Below, piece after piece: positions 22,313-33,457 of a stretch of DNA of 64,000 bases; the stretch's first letter is position 1; each line of letters begins with the position of its first letter. The stretch is from the NCBI RefSeq assembly GCF_016920785.2, contig NW_024609835.1, positions 169,690,995 to 169,754,994 of the forward strand. The letters run 5' to 3'. A model generated the notes under the pieces. It did not search any database and had not been told where the DNA came from. It saw only the letters and a program-made list of their open reading frames with translations. Source of the DNA: Ixodes scapularis. Taxonomy: Eukaryota; Arthropoda; Arachnida; Ixodida; Ixodidae. The position numbers were made by a program, and so were the translations under genes.

Positions 22313-24330
22313 CTAGGTTAATGCTCTTATTGATGCAAGTGTTCCTGGACTCTCGTTTATTCCTTTTTCTATAGTATTAAATTTGTATATGAGGTATGAC
22401 TCTCGCTGTTCGCGCTCCCGGTTTGATCTAAATCCTGTTTCCAGTAATGTCACGGATAGTTCGTCGAAAGAATGCTTTGGGAGACGGAGATGTTTTGAAA
22501 GAGGAAGGCCTGGATTAGTTTTAGAGTGAGATTTGTGATTGTTAAAGCGTAGTCTAAACGCTGTCTCGGTCTGTCCTACGTATTGCATTTTGCATACTCT
22601 ACACTCTAGCAAGTACACTACATTTGAAGAGTTGCATGTCAGTTCCCCTTTAATTTTCATAGAGTATTGCGAATGCGTGCTTTTGGCTGTGTCTGTTTGT
22701 TGAATTTGTAGGCAGATTAAACACTGTGGTGTATTACAAGGCCTGCACTCATTGTGTCGCGGTGCAGAGTTTAACCGAGAATTTACCAGCACGTCTCTAA
22801 TGTTGCGTGATCGTCTATAGATCACCCCCGGTGGGGAAGGAAATGCGCGTTTTAGGCGGTCACTCTGCTCGAGCATATTGTAGTGCCGTCTTAAAATATT
22901 ATTTACGTTAGGATAGTTAGTGCTATAGGTGAGACACAGATTTGTACGTTGCGTGTTACTCTGCGGGGGACGGTCCTCCAGGAGGTCGCTGCGGTTCAAC
23001 ATTCTGGCTTTATCGATCGCATTATCAATTACACGTGGGGGATAATTTTGATGTGTCAACACGTTCTTAAGGTTCTGAGCGCTCGCGTCAAAATCATTTT
23101 CGTTTGAACAGATGCGTTTGAAACGGTGGGCCTGGCTATAGGGTATGCTGTTCTTGCAGTGACGTGGGTGGTCGCTTTTGTAATGAAGGTAGTGTTGCCG
23201 ATCTGTTGGCTTGCGATAAAGCTTTGTTGTTAATTTCCCATCCTCTACTGTAAGGGTTACGTCTAAGAAGTTAATGTCGGTTTGGGAGTAAGTGTGAGTG
23301 AAACGGATCTGTGGGTGGACAGCGTTGTAATTAACTATGAAATCTTGCAGGTCCGCCTCGCCGTGTGTCCAGATGAAAAATATATCATCTATGAATCTCT
23401 TGTAGAGTAGTGGTTTTAATGGGTAATCGCACAAAAATTTTGACTCCAACTTCCCATAAAAATGTTAGCGTAACTGGGTGCCATCTTGGTGCCCATTGCG
23501 GTACCACTAACCTGTCTGAAATATTCATTATTAAATTCAAATACATTTAGTTCTAAAACAAGCCTTGTTAGGGTCGCAATGACGTGACCATCTGGGCTCT
23601 CTGGTTTTCTTTGGGTCTCGTACATCTCTCTTAACGAAGCTATTCCGTCGTCGTGTGGAATGTTCGTATACAATGAAGACACGTCCAGGGTTACAAGATA
23701 TGATCCTTTCGGTATATGTAAATTTAATATGTCCCTGAGAAAGTGCGTAGTGTCCTTGACATGCGAATCGAGAGTTGTAGGTATGTGCCCAATTAGATCG
23801 TCCACATAGCCCGATAGAGGTTCCGTTATTGTTCCTATTCCGGATATGATTGGACGGCCTGGATTACCACTTTTGTGAATTTTCGGAAGCATGTAGAATC
23901 TACCGGGGGATGGTTGTTTTGGCTTCAATATATTATATTCATTAACGGTTATCTTACCTCGTTGTACAAGTTGTTTCAGCTCTGACGTTACGATCTGAGT
24001 ATGGCGTTTCGTAGGGTCGCCTGGAAGACGCTCATAAAATTTCGGATCGTTTAGTTGGCGATACCCTTCCCGAACATAATCGTCAGTACTGAGAATCACA
24101 ATTGCCCCTCCCTTGTCTGCAGGTTTTGTTGTGATGTCTTTTCTCGTGCTTAGTGATTTCAAAGAGGTTCTCTCAGATTTAGTTAGGTTGTCCCGTCTCC
24201 CTTTGTACCTGTGGTATTCTCGCATGATATCCCTTTGTACAGCGGATATGTACAAGTCGAGGCCGTTGTCGCGACGGGTCTTTGGAGTCCAATCACTAGT
24301 TGGACGTGGCTGTGTGTTTTTGGAGTTATG
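22313..24330 (-). pseudogene. Penelope-like reverse transcriptase with GIY-YIG endonuclease
   Basis: The N-terminal part (down to about 23440) carries KPADKGGAIVIL, MLPKIHKSGNPGRPI, TLDVSSLYTNIP and GTAMGTKMAPSYANIFMG, all hallmark Penelope RT motifs. After a one-base deletion near 23440 the reading continues with YKRFIDDIFFIW, the catalytic box with two Asp. It then has INFLDVTL, KLYRKPTDRQHYLHY, a zinc-finger-like C-x2-C-x4-C-x2-C region and the GIY-YIG domain (VVYLLECRVCKMQYVGQT) near the C-terminus. The RT catalytic residues and the GIY-YIG core look intact, so the frameshift and the 5' truncation are the main lesions. Together the two parts are about 690 residues, near the usual length of Penelope ORFs without their extreme N-terminus. 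Confidence 0.9.
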
Positions 24331-24342
24331 CCACCATGCCCA

Positions 24343-24343
<1 letters not shown>

Positions 24344-24437
<94 letters not shown>
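24344..24437. repeat. (AT)n(AG)n microsatellite
   Basis: About 31 AT units are followed by about 15 AG units at the truncated 5' side of the Penelope-like element. Confidence 0.9.
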
Positions 24438-24440
<3 letters not shown>

Positions 24441-24470
24441 CGAAGCGCAGGATGACGAAAAGTATATCTG

Positions 24471-24613
24471 GAAGAAAACGCACCGGAGACGGTTGTTGGA
24501 GTTTTTAAAACATATTATTGGTAAAGTTGGTCTGGCTCAGGCCGAAACGTCGACCAACTTTACCAATAATATGTTTTAAAAACTCCAAAAACCGTCTCAG
24601 GTGCGTTTTCTTC
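24471..24613. repeat. Inverted repeat with 62-bp arms and hammerhead-half-like loop
   Basis: Left arm 24471-24532 and right arm 24552-24613 are nearly perfect reverse complements. The 19-base loop contains GGCCGAAACGTC, which resembles the GAAA-stem III-GTC half of a hammerhead ribozyme on the plus strand. The CUGANGA half is degenerate. This may be a second, inverted Penelope terminal-repeat remnant. Confidence 0.6.
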
Positions 24614-25208
24614 CATACATATATACACATCGCGCGACAGGTCTTAATACAAATATTTACACTTGAAAAAAAAACGCACATCATGAAGTTTATAAAATGT
24701 CTCCTTACATAATATTTACCCTCTTTACACGAATACATCGCTCAGTCTCAAATGAAAAAAAGAGGACGTCACAAAGTTGTACATCTTGCATCTTTTCGGG
24801 TAGAGCGTGTCAAAACTCTCCAATTTCCAAAGGGAACAGGGGTACTACGAGGTGACGAATCCGCGAGCAGTGTTTGAATCGCGCAGAAAATCACGCGATA
24901 GGAAGGCGAGCAACATTAGCGCGCAGCGATTCGAATATTATTACGTCATATGACCTTGGTAACATAACCTGCAGCAATGACGTCTTCATAAACTGTGCGG
25001 TTTTTTTTAATCAGGTTACAAAAGTCAAGTAGAAGGACAGCTTTAACACGTGATCAAGGTTGCGCGCGCGACATACGGATAACTAGCACTAGTTAAGATG
25101 CCGAGGAAGCAATGTGCTGGTGCTTGTACCTTGAAACATTTGCCGCACAGCGATTCGCATAATATCACAAGACCTTTGCCGTCATGTGACCGCAGCATTG
25201 ACGCCCCG
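24614..25208. other. No gene recognised
   Basis: Mixed-composition intergenic sequence. A CAGCGATTCG block followed by a TCATATGACC-type block (24920-24955) recurs at about 25147-25190, so the region is partly built of old duplications. Confidence 0.45.
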
Positions 25209-25400
25209 CAAATCCACTTTCCTGCGCCGCATTCAAATCCTATAACGCCTAGCGCCCTCTCTTGGATGCAGAACGAACCCGGTGACATCTCGTCAGACGC
25301 CCTGAAATCCACTCTTCCGCGCCGCAATTCAAATCCCTTAGCTCCTAGTGCGAACTGTCGGATGCAGCTCGAACCCGATCAGATCAGGTGGTTGTTATCG
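25209..25400. repeat. Two degenerate tandem units of about 94 bp
   Basis: AAATCCACT followed by a CGCCGCA-TTCAAATCC block and a GATGCAG-CGAACCC block occurs twice, at 25209 and 25303. An open frame (25098-25487) spans both copies, but its peptide simply mirrors the DNA repeat. Confidence 0.65.
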
Positions 25401-25509
25401 GGTGATGACAGCGGCTGTCAACACCTGGTAACGACATCCCCGGCTACGTGTCGTTTCCCACGCGCCTGGCACGCGCGGCGTGCGTGACCTCACCCCTCTA
25501 CTGTGTACA

Positions 25510-25655
25510 CGCCTCGGGGCGGGACCTCAGTGAGCTCCGATTGGTCACTGGTCACGGCCTGTCATAGAGAGGGAAAAAAAGCCCCGCCCTGCTGCGCTGC
25601 GATTGGTCAAGGTCGGGTTTGGCCATGCCCTCCTGCGCTGTGATTGGTCAGTGTG
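25510..25655 (+). promoter_or_regulatory. GC-rich stretch with three inverted CCAAT boxes and GC boxes
   Basis: GATTGGTCA occurs at about 25539, 25601 and 25642. Two GC-box-like motifs (GGGGCGGG at about 25516 and the complement GCCCCGCCC at about 25581) lie among them. NF-Y and Sp1-type sites clustered like this are typical of TATA-less promoters or of SINE/LTR regulatory regions. No coding exon was recognised just downstream on either strand. Confidence 0.4.
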
Positions 25656-26103
25656 CGAACTGCTGCACATTTCCTACTGCTGTAGCCTCCATTTGCTTCG
25701 TTTGATTATTTCGAAATATGTTTTCGAGTAACTCGGTGTAATTTATGTTTTTATGTACTTAATGTTACATGCTGCGTTGCCTAGAGCATTCCGTATTCTG
25801 TATAACTGTAAATGCGTATGCCTGTATATTCTGTATTTTGTATCACATAATTCTTGCATTGCAATGACTGCCCTCAATTTCATTAAAATATATTTGAGAT
25901 ACATTGCTGTGCACGCATGCTATGAGTGTCAATAAATACTACTGTGAAAAAGCAACAGCAAGGAGAACAACAAAAGACAACTGTGCCAAATCGAAGAGAA
26001 CACAGCTGTTTTCCCTTCGTCTGGCACAATCGTCTTTTGTTCTTGTTTTCCTTGTTTTTTTTTTTTTTCACATTAGGATTTAGTGACACTTCATAGCATA
26101 TAC
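25656..26103. other. No gene recognised
   Basis: AT-rich. The segment 25950-26065 is partly self-complementary around AAAGACAACTGTGCCA, suggesting another small foldback insertion. Confidence 0.4.
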
Positions 26104-26866
26104 GCAGGGTATTTCACGAAAGGTGGACAAATTCGATATTGCGAAAACTACGTGTCGCACCAGAAGAAGGCTTGCGTCGTCTTGGTCCTAGGCCAGGGGC
26201 CTATTTCGCGTAATTATTTTTTTTTAATATTGAGTTCAAGGGCATGGTTTCAATTAGAATCTTGCTGAGTGTCATCAAAAAACACTAAATCAACAAATTA
26301 CAGAACGATATAATGCATGTACGGGAACCATCTTACGGCTTTTTAAAAAACCGCAGAAATTCGACGGGTTCTTAAGTTTCGGTATGCTATTGAGCGCAGC
26401 TCGGCCCCGATGGCACCTCGCCGCATGAAAAAAATATTGAAACCTGCCTCTGCTGCGTCGCGTGTGATAGCGCAGCACAGGTTGGTTGCACTATTTCTCC
26501 ACGGGGCGCGGTGTCGTCGGGGTCGAGATGCGCTCCGATAGCAAACCGAAACTTAAAAACCCGTCAGATTTGTGCGGTTCTTCAGAGAACCGTAAAATGC
26601 TGCGCGTGCCTCCTATCGTTCTGCAATTTGTGGATTTAGTGTTTTTCCATGATGCTGAGCAATTTTTGAATTAAAACAATGCCCTTAAGCACAATATTAA
26701 AAAATAATTATACAAAACAAGTAACAATCTAATTATCCCAGACTTTAATAATATTCCTAAATAGGCACTTGCCCAAGAACCAAAACGACACAAGCCTTTT
26801 TTTTTTTTTGTTGCGACGCGTAGTTTTTGCAATATCGAATTTGTCCACCTTTTGTGAAACACCCTG
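26104..26866. mobile_element. 763-bp palindromic (foldback) element
   Basis: The two halves are reverse complements over nearly their whole length (about 370 bp each). Landmarks are CAGGGTATTTCACGAAAGG at the left end and the complement of CAGGGTGTTTCACAAAAGG at the right. Arm divergence is visible as scattered substitutions and small indels. Both ends abut TATA-type sequence. No coding capacity is present. It is interpreted as a non-autonomous terminal-inverted-repeat transposon. Confidence 0.8.
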
Positions 26867-28567
26867 TATATACATATATATATATATGTACACGTCTATA
26901 TTCACGCATCATTGCGAATTTTAATGGCTATGCCAGCCTTTAGCGAAAACTAAGACGTTTAGGACATACAGCATTTTAATTTGAGTGTATTGCAAGCACA
27001 GTTCATAACTGTAAGTATGCAAAAAATATACCGAAAATATACCCTTCTTGTTTTATATAATACTAAATTATATTTCTGGAAATCTTTTTTTTTAAATACC
27101 TTTATTTAAACTACATTTGAACAACTCTTCATTCGTTCTGAAATATGTAAATCTAAGTAAGTAGGCACAAGCTACTTTTCACATAGTTTTTTTTAATATT
27201 AATTTATTTTATGCAAAATATACTCCAACCCTAATAAAAATGCAGCAGTCGAAAATATGTGCAGAATATTCTCAAAATACCTGGAAATTGTAAATACTGA
27301 TGTGTTACACTCTAAGTATCTTTCGACTGTAATACTTTGGTAGTTCGACTTAAATTACCAAAGTTTTGAAAACTTTGCCTTTCAGAAGTTCACTTCAAGC
27401 AGATGTGGAGTACACTGAAGTGCCTAAATACAACAATCGATTAATTTTTCAATTGAGTTGTGCAGCATTGCACTGGAAAATCAGCCCAGTTTCTGTTACT
27501 GTTTTCGTTTCCTGTCAAGAACACGCCTGATAAGTTTCTTGCACTCCAATCACAAACGGGGTCCGGGAACCACAACCACAACACTTGCTGATGCTGCAAA
27601 GCTTCAGCAAGTGCTGTGAACAGATATGTTTGGCGTGGTTGTGTTAGAAGAATGTTAGTTCACTGTTGTATGTAATGTAACTCACCATTGTATGTAATGT
27701 GAGTAGTTACTTTATCATAGTGGCGATAATGACCATATTAAATAGTCAACTAGTAATGAAAAGCAAATTAACTATTTCAAAGAGAAGAAACTGCCTTGAC
27801 TCGCTTCTTCCTGAGTGGTGCTACGCAGAGAAGAAATAACATTTCTTCTAGGAGCCGTTTTATCGGATATTGTTTTAGCGACTGCGCCAAATTATTATTA
27901 GTTGTACCAATGATTTTAGTAAGATTTATCGTCCACTAACGTCAAAACATTGTTTCCCTCTTGAAAGACTCCCGAGGAGAAGATCCAGTACTTGGAACTT
28001 TAAGAAGTGCAGAGCTGGTCACCGGCCAAATCACTGCCTTGGTTATGTAGGCTATTAAGGCTCTCAAGCAGTGAACGGGGTGTGATTCAGGTGTTCAGTG
28101 CGTCATCGCGTTTGTGTTTGCGTTTGTGTTCATTTCTAGTGTGTAGTTGTGGGATGTATGAAGTAGACATTTTTTATGCACAAGCATCTTGAGGGGGAAG
28201 AATTACATTTTTGGTATATCTAAAATCTTCTTTCATTAATATTTATGATATATTGGGATACCTTTCGCGCGTGTTTCGAATGTGGGCGAGATAATACTGA
28301 ATAAACACAAAATTAATTTGCATATTCAATATAATTCAACTATGTTTCAAATACAGCCTCTTTTTGCTAAGGGAGGTCTGACAAACTGTTAAGGGGGGGG
28401 GGGGGGGGGCAAGATACATATCAGTCCAGGGCCCTTTTTTCTCTTAATCCGGCACTGGATGTGATCGATGTTAAAACATACGTAATCGCCTAACTATACT
28501 AAAAGGGTATTCACCAAATTTCTTTTATCACACATCGATGAGAAAACTTTATTGTGTCTGTCTGGCA
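26867..28567. other. No gene recognised; small repeats
   Basis: AT-rich. It contains a hairpin at about 27580-27620 with a CACTTGCTGA stem, a 22-bp duplication around 27663-27710 (TTGTATGTAATGT repeated) and a run of 17 G at 28393-28409. Confidence 0.55.
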
Positions 28568-28767
28568 CTAGATATTTTTCTTCTTACAAGTGTTCTTACA
28601 GGCGTCCAACGTGTGGAAGTGAGCCTTTTTGACCCGACACCCTCTATAAGTAAAAGGATGGCAATCGTCGAGTTTGTCATCGTAGTAGTAGCGGCGCCGG
28701 TGCGTCTTGCTTTTCGACGCACACTGCTCCACGACGGGCCCCAGATCACACATCTTTTTGTTGCCTT
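28568..28767 (-). CDS. Kunitz-domain secreted protein, exon 2
   Basis: This exon encodes a six-cysteine Kunitz domain with spacing 8, 19, 7, 12 and 3. The second loop is four residues longer than canonical and very basic (HRRRYYY). A YRGC core and a final KNTCKKK tail are present. The acceptor TTTTGGCAG ends at 28768 and opens the exon in phase 1. That matches the phase-1 donor of the signal-peptide exon at 29969-30026 and implies a 1.2-kb intron and a precursor of about 85 residues. The P1-position residue is Ala. It is probably a tick secreted Kunitz peptide. The long basic loop argues against classical trypsin inhibition. Confidence 0.75.
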
Positions 28768-29968
28768 CTGCCAAAACAACTGTAAAAGATTATTAACTTG
28801 ATGGTTACGCTCTCCTGACAGTGTTACATACGACCAACGAGCTACACTGAAAAGAAAAAAGAAAGATCGGTGTGTCTCCATTTTCGCAGACCACCAGTCA
28901 ATCGCTGCAGGCTACAGAGGGAGGTATGTCAGTGACTACGGGGGAAATATGTTTGGACCTAAAGCGTGATCACCGCTGTGACACTGAACATGACGTAAAC
29001 ACCTGAAACACCACGCTCAGTTTCATAGCACAGACCGTTCACTTAGGTATAAACATATTTTCCGCCTCGTCATTCGTATAGTGTACATTTTTCGCTGCTA
29101 CAGACACCGCCGGCTTCGCATTAAAAAAGGGGTCTCAAGAACATTTCATTTCAAAATAGGTTGTGTCCTTGTAAACGGGGCCTGACGTTTCTTGCGCTTT
29201 CTGTGTCACCGCGCAACTTAGTGTATTTATTATAACGTGTGCTTACCTTGTAATTGGTTTCTAACCCTCTTTTATTGAAAGTAACTGACTTTCCCCGCGC
29301 ACCCCATCAGAGTTAACGCACGGACACTTTAGAAAGGGAAAACTGGTTTGTCACTCCATGCTGGTAAGGTCTTTTTTGGGAACAACACAAATCTCTCGCC
29401 GGTAAGTGTGTTGCTTCCATCAAGGTGGAAAGGATATAGCTTGGCGGTGTCGTGTCGCAAAAATATCATTTTACTATAGTCATTGTGAGTTTAAGAAGCA
29501 CAGAGCGTGGCATATGAGGTTCTTGGGCCATGCGTGTCTTAATCTGTGAGTGACGAAGAATCTGTTTCCAGTTTTCAAGTTCACTAGCGAAGATCTACCG
29601 TTTGCCGCGAGGTTTGCAACATAATAAAATATGGTAAGTCTTTGATTCCTGAAACGTGGACTTGACTACTCTAAGCACTACATCTGCAATTCGATGGCAG
29701 TTGCAGGAAGGTCTTCAGGGCGAGCCTTACGTCCTATACAAAGGCTTCGGCGGGGGAAATTTCATTTTCAATTTTAGAGATACCTACAACCTTTCTGACT
29801 AAAATTGTCACGAAGCCCTCGCTTTTTTTTTTTTTTTGAAAATACATTGGGAATTACGAAAAAAGCATTTACTACCACATAGAGTTGCGGCCGAACAAAT
29901 TTGAACAAGAAATATCCACAGATCCGCGAAGAAATACATAAAGTACATAACGTTCAAGCTTGACTTAC
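28768..29968 (-). other. Inferred intron of the Kunitz gene
   Basis: Bounded by a GTAAGT donor at the 29968 end and a CAG acceptor at the 28768 end, with a T-rich tract before the acceptor. No other coding sequence was recognised inside it. Confidence 0.55.
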
Positions 29969-30026
29969 CTGAAAACAAACCCAAGACCGCTATTCCAACC
30001 ATCATTATTTGTAGTAGCGTCATCAT
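29969..30026 (-). CDS. Signal-peptide exon of the Kunitz gene
   Basis: Two adjacent ATG codons open 19 residues rich in Leu, Met, Ile and Val (LLQIMMVGIAVLGLF), a typical cleavable signal peptide. The exon ends at TTTTCAG followed by GTAAGT, leaving phase 1. It lies 1.2 kb upstream of the Kunitz exon on the same strand with matching phase. An upstream in-frame ATG would add a charged N-terminal extension and is less likely to be the start. The link between the exons is inferred, not shown by transcript data. Confidence 0.6.
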
Positions 30027-33000
30027 GCTCTTCCTCGGGGAGCGAATTTTTATTTCCCGGATATACGCGGATCGCTTCGGCCACTCTAAGATGACCACAC
30101 CTGCTCATAATGAGTTTTATCGCTAATACACATTTTACTCAGTCGATCCGGACAAACGTAAACATACAACAAATATTAACCTTAGTTTTCATTTTTGTGC
30201 CTTGCGGTCACTCTCCCTTTGGCACGTTTGCTGAAAATATAATTAATTTACTACCAGATGCCAGAGTAATTAAATAAGCAATTTCAGCGGCGAGATGTAG
30301 ATATCTCTTCATTCCGACACCGATCTTCATGTCTCTTCTAGATGCACGATCTTATTGTTTCTTCTCGTATGTGCGCTTACGGACAAAGATACGAGTAAAA
30401 CAAAAGGCACATTTTAAAATCTATCTAATTTGTAATGAGTGCAGCCTAAAGAACAGGTGGTAAACGAACGATTGTTTATGTCGGCAACTTTGTGAGTAAT
30501 AAAAGTGTACTCCCGACATAAGAGTTGGAGGCGCAATGCGCTAATTATTTACAGTGACTGACCAATAAAATTCTAAGAAATAACTTACGCGCGAATATTT
30601 ATTCCTCCCCTGTTAAGTCCCAAACCACTCTCCATAACTACGTAACAAAGCCCCGTAGTCCTTAACATTTGTCAAGACCAATATTTTAAATAATTTAAGA
30701 GGAAGGCAGACGTTTTGGCCATATTCAATGCTGATCACATGTCACTTGCAGCAGGATCTTACATTGTACTTTTGATGTGGACTGCCTTAGAAACTGCGAA
30801 CATAAATTTGTTTCATTGGCGACGCTGGACAATTAAGAATATTTGAAATATTAGCGCCGCGGAATAAACCATTTGACGAACATGTAACAAATACCGCCTC
30901 CAAATATAACGAATAAATCGTATTAACTTATGGGCGGTTCTGATTGGTTTCCTCGGCTTCGGGGACAAGGTATAAACTGTCAATAGAGATCGTAAACGTT
31001 CGATATAATGCCTGTTAGACGCTTTCTTATGTTCGGATATTTGTTGCATAAAACTGAATATCGTTCGCAACGCTCAAGTTCTGTCTTCTGGACTTCAGAA
31101 TAATATCATTATGCTGCGTTTTAGATTTGATTAAGATGAATGCAGCCTAATCCTTGCTTGTGTCCGAGCAACCTTCATTGTTGGAAGAAGAAAGGAGTCC
31201 GTTAGACATAGAAAGTGAACCAATCTTTTACCCAGTCACCACGCCCTAGAAACGCCAAACCTGACCCACGTTTACCGATCCTAGTATCCTTACTTGGGCC
31301 TTGTGCGATTTTGCACCAAGCCGTTAGTTAGTGCCAATTTTGTTTAAACATTTTAAGGGCTTTTATTGGTTCGCTAAAAAATTTCTGAAGTGTAAAAGAA
31401 GAGCCAAAATTACCGCGTCTCAGACAAACAAGTATCAGTGAAGCCTAATTCTGGCGCTTGTTTGGCAATCTAGACCCAAAAGTAGTCTATGTAAAGGAAA
31501 TAGCCAGAAGTGAAGCCAAACTTCGACACTTTATCAGTTACCGATTTAGGGCCGATGATGCCAGATAACAGCCAAACAACCCGGCAGTGAAGCCTGACTT
31601 TGGCATTTGTATGGCGGCCAGACTCTGACCAAAAATGGTACAGTCAAGTTCCTCTTCCTCTAAGCTTTTTCGAGCTTTGCAAGGCTCTAAATTTCTAGAT
31701 AAATGCCAAACGTTCTCCCAATATACTAGCTGTTACCTGGATAGAACCTCGATTATCCAGCGTATTAATTGCTAGCACAATGCCCCGGTGTGACAATTTC
31801 TTCCCTTTTAGCAACTTGCGCCATCGATATTGCATATTCAGGGTGGCATAAATCCACAAGCTGGCTCGAAAATCCGCCGAAAATATAATCACCTGCACCT
31901 ATCGCTGTGAAATTTCCATCCAGGGTGTATTTATTGTCAAATTTCAAGCCGTAGACTTACCACGTCAATGACGTGCGATGATGCAGACCTGTGTGTGTGT
32001 GTTAGACACTTTTATTGTTCCTAGCCTTGGGATTTAAAGATGTTGAAAATTCAGCAGCTCGCCTGCATTTTCGTTATTTTATGAAACCCTGCGTGCAGTG
32101 TCATCTCCCTAATAGGAGCAGTGAGCTGGCGATGTACTCAGTCAAAACGCAGATAAGTAGATAACCTGGTAGCCTGCTCACTGCGCCTACCGGGAGATGT
32201 CGCCATAAGCACAGTTTTCGCTTAGTGAGCCCCGATTTAAGAGAGAAAGAGAGAGAGAAAGATAGACGGCAACTGAAACTATGAAATGACTTTAGAATTT
32301 AATGGCAGAAACCTCCCGCGCAAATTTGTCGCTGATGCGCATCCGTGAGTTGCCACGTGGAGAGGAGGATAGCGGTCTGAGAGATTAAACCAAAGTCTGT
32401 AGAGGCTTAAAGACGATTGACGCTTTCGCCTCCTCCTCTCAGTTTGTATTGCAAATGCAGCCGATAATCTTGGTGACCCCGATTAAGCTGCTTACACTCT
32501 CAAATCTAGGCACTAAATATTCTTGTTAGCTCGGTTGTCCGCCGCTAGTCTCCACTAAAATACATTAAAATGCAAACGTTGACATCCATATACGTGCAGG
32601 CGTTGAGTTCTATAGCCTATATTAGAGTGAACCTGGAAATATCTTCTACCTAATAGTTTTCCCAATTAATTCCATAAGCTTGCTCGGGTCATGAAGGTTT
32701 GTCTTTGTAATGCCGACACGCAGCATTCATTTTGGTAGCGGCTAAGGGCACTAAGCACGAGCAAGGAGGCAGCCCGGCTCTACAGTTGTTGAAAGCTGCC
32801 CGACTTGAGAAGATGAGCTTGATTTCCTTTGAAAATATATTTATTTACCCGGTTTCTTTTTACATAGCTTGTCCTTTTTTACATTACTTGCCGACGGAAA
32901 AGGTACATTGTCAACTGCCTTTACTGCATTTTCACTTCACTTCCCTTGTTTTGCTTTGATATTGCCAGACCCAGGATTTTTTTTTTTTATTCTAACGATG

Positions 33001-33067
33001 TTTATTGCTGTGTTCCTTTGATTTCACTTGTTTTTGTTTTAATCTTACTGCCATGAGCGTCTTTTTT
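30027..33067. other. No gene recognised
   Basis: Three kilobases without a recognisable gene, repeat family or RNA. Short GT/AG-bounded exons could be hidden here. (TG)n at about 31988 and (GA)n at about 32240 are minor. Confidence 0.5.
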
Positions 33068-33457
33068 TTAATCGTCTTCTTCTTCGTCTTCTTCACTGCT
33101 TTCTTCGACCGCATCACTGTCGTTCTCTCCGTCTTCGCTATCTTCTTCAGAGTTACCGTCGTTTTCTTCCTCATTTTCACTGCCATCTTCCTGGTCTTCA
33201 TCACTGTCTTTCTCTCCGTCTTCACTATCTTCTTCAGAATTTTCACTCTTTTTTTTCTGATCCCTTCCCTTTCCTTCTTTTTCATCGCTATCGTATTCGT
33301 CACTATGTCCCGCATCGTCATCTTCGTCACTTCCGTCTTCACGGCTTTCCATTTCATCGCTATCGTTTTCCTCACTTCCTCTTTCATCACTTTCTTCCTC
33401 GTAGCTCCTGCTGTCCTCGGGGTGGCGATGTCTTCGGCGGTGTGGTTCCTCCTGCTG
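33068..33457 (-). CDS. Acidic Ser/Asp/Glu-rich protein exon, function unknown
   Basis: After an acceptor (TTTTTCAG) the minus strand encodes about 129 residues. A His/Arg cluster (PHRRRHRHPED) is followed by imperfect acidic repeats such as SEEDSEDGEKDSDEDQEDG. The exon ends in a run of Glu and Asp. A possible upstream exon at 33722-33841 ends TTGTGG before GTAAGT in phase 0, which matches this frame, but it has no signal peptide. A second frame of the same strand is also open (32992-33390) and would encode a very basic peptide, because the strand is simply purine-rich. The acidic frame is preferred by analogy with 61715-62103. No family recognised. Confidence 0.4.
   Translation of the reverse strand, partial: QQEEPHRRRHRHPEDSRSYEEESDERGSEENDSDEMESREDGSDEDDDAGHSDEYDSDEKEGKGRDQKKKSENSEEDSEDGEKDSDEDQEDGSENEEENDGNSEEDSEDGENDSDAVEESSEEDEEEDD

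Larger units (their letters stand above)
21661..24613 (-). mobile_element. Penelope-like element, 5'-truncated
   Basis: The minus strand encodes a Penelope-type RT followed by a GIY-YIG endonuclease, bounded by microsatellites on both sides. Downstream of the coding region a hammerhead-ribozyme-like core (21705-21755) fits the known presence of such ribozymes in Penelope terminal repeats. On the other side is a 62-bp-arm inverted repeat (24471-24613). The element lost its 5' end at the (AT)n(AG)n tract. Confidence 0.85.

Noticed and set aside
24113..24508. Plus-strand frame through the (AT)n(AG)n tract
   Set aside because: Antisense to the Penelope RT and extended only by dinucleotide repeat translation.
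32992..33390. Basic peptide frame as the real product of the purine-rich exon
   Set aside because: It is open, but its Lys-rich content follows from shifting the acidic repeats by one base. The acidic frame was kept as the better of two weak options.
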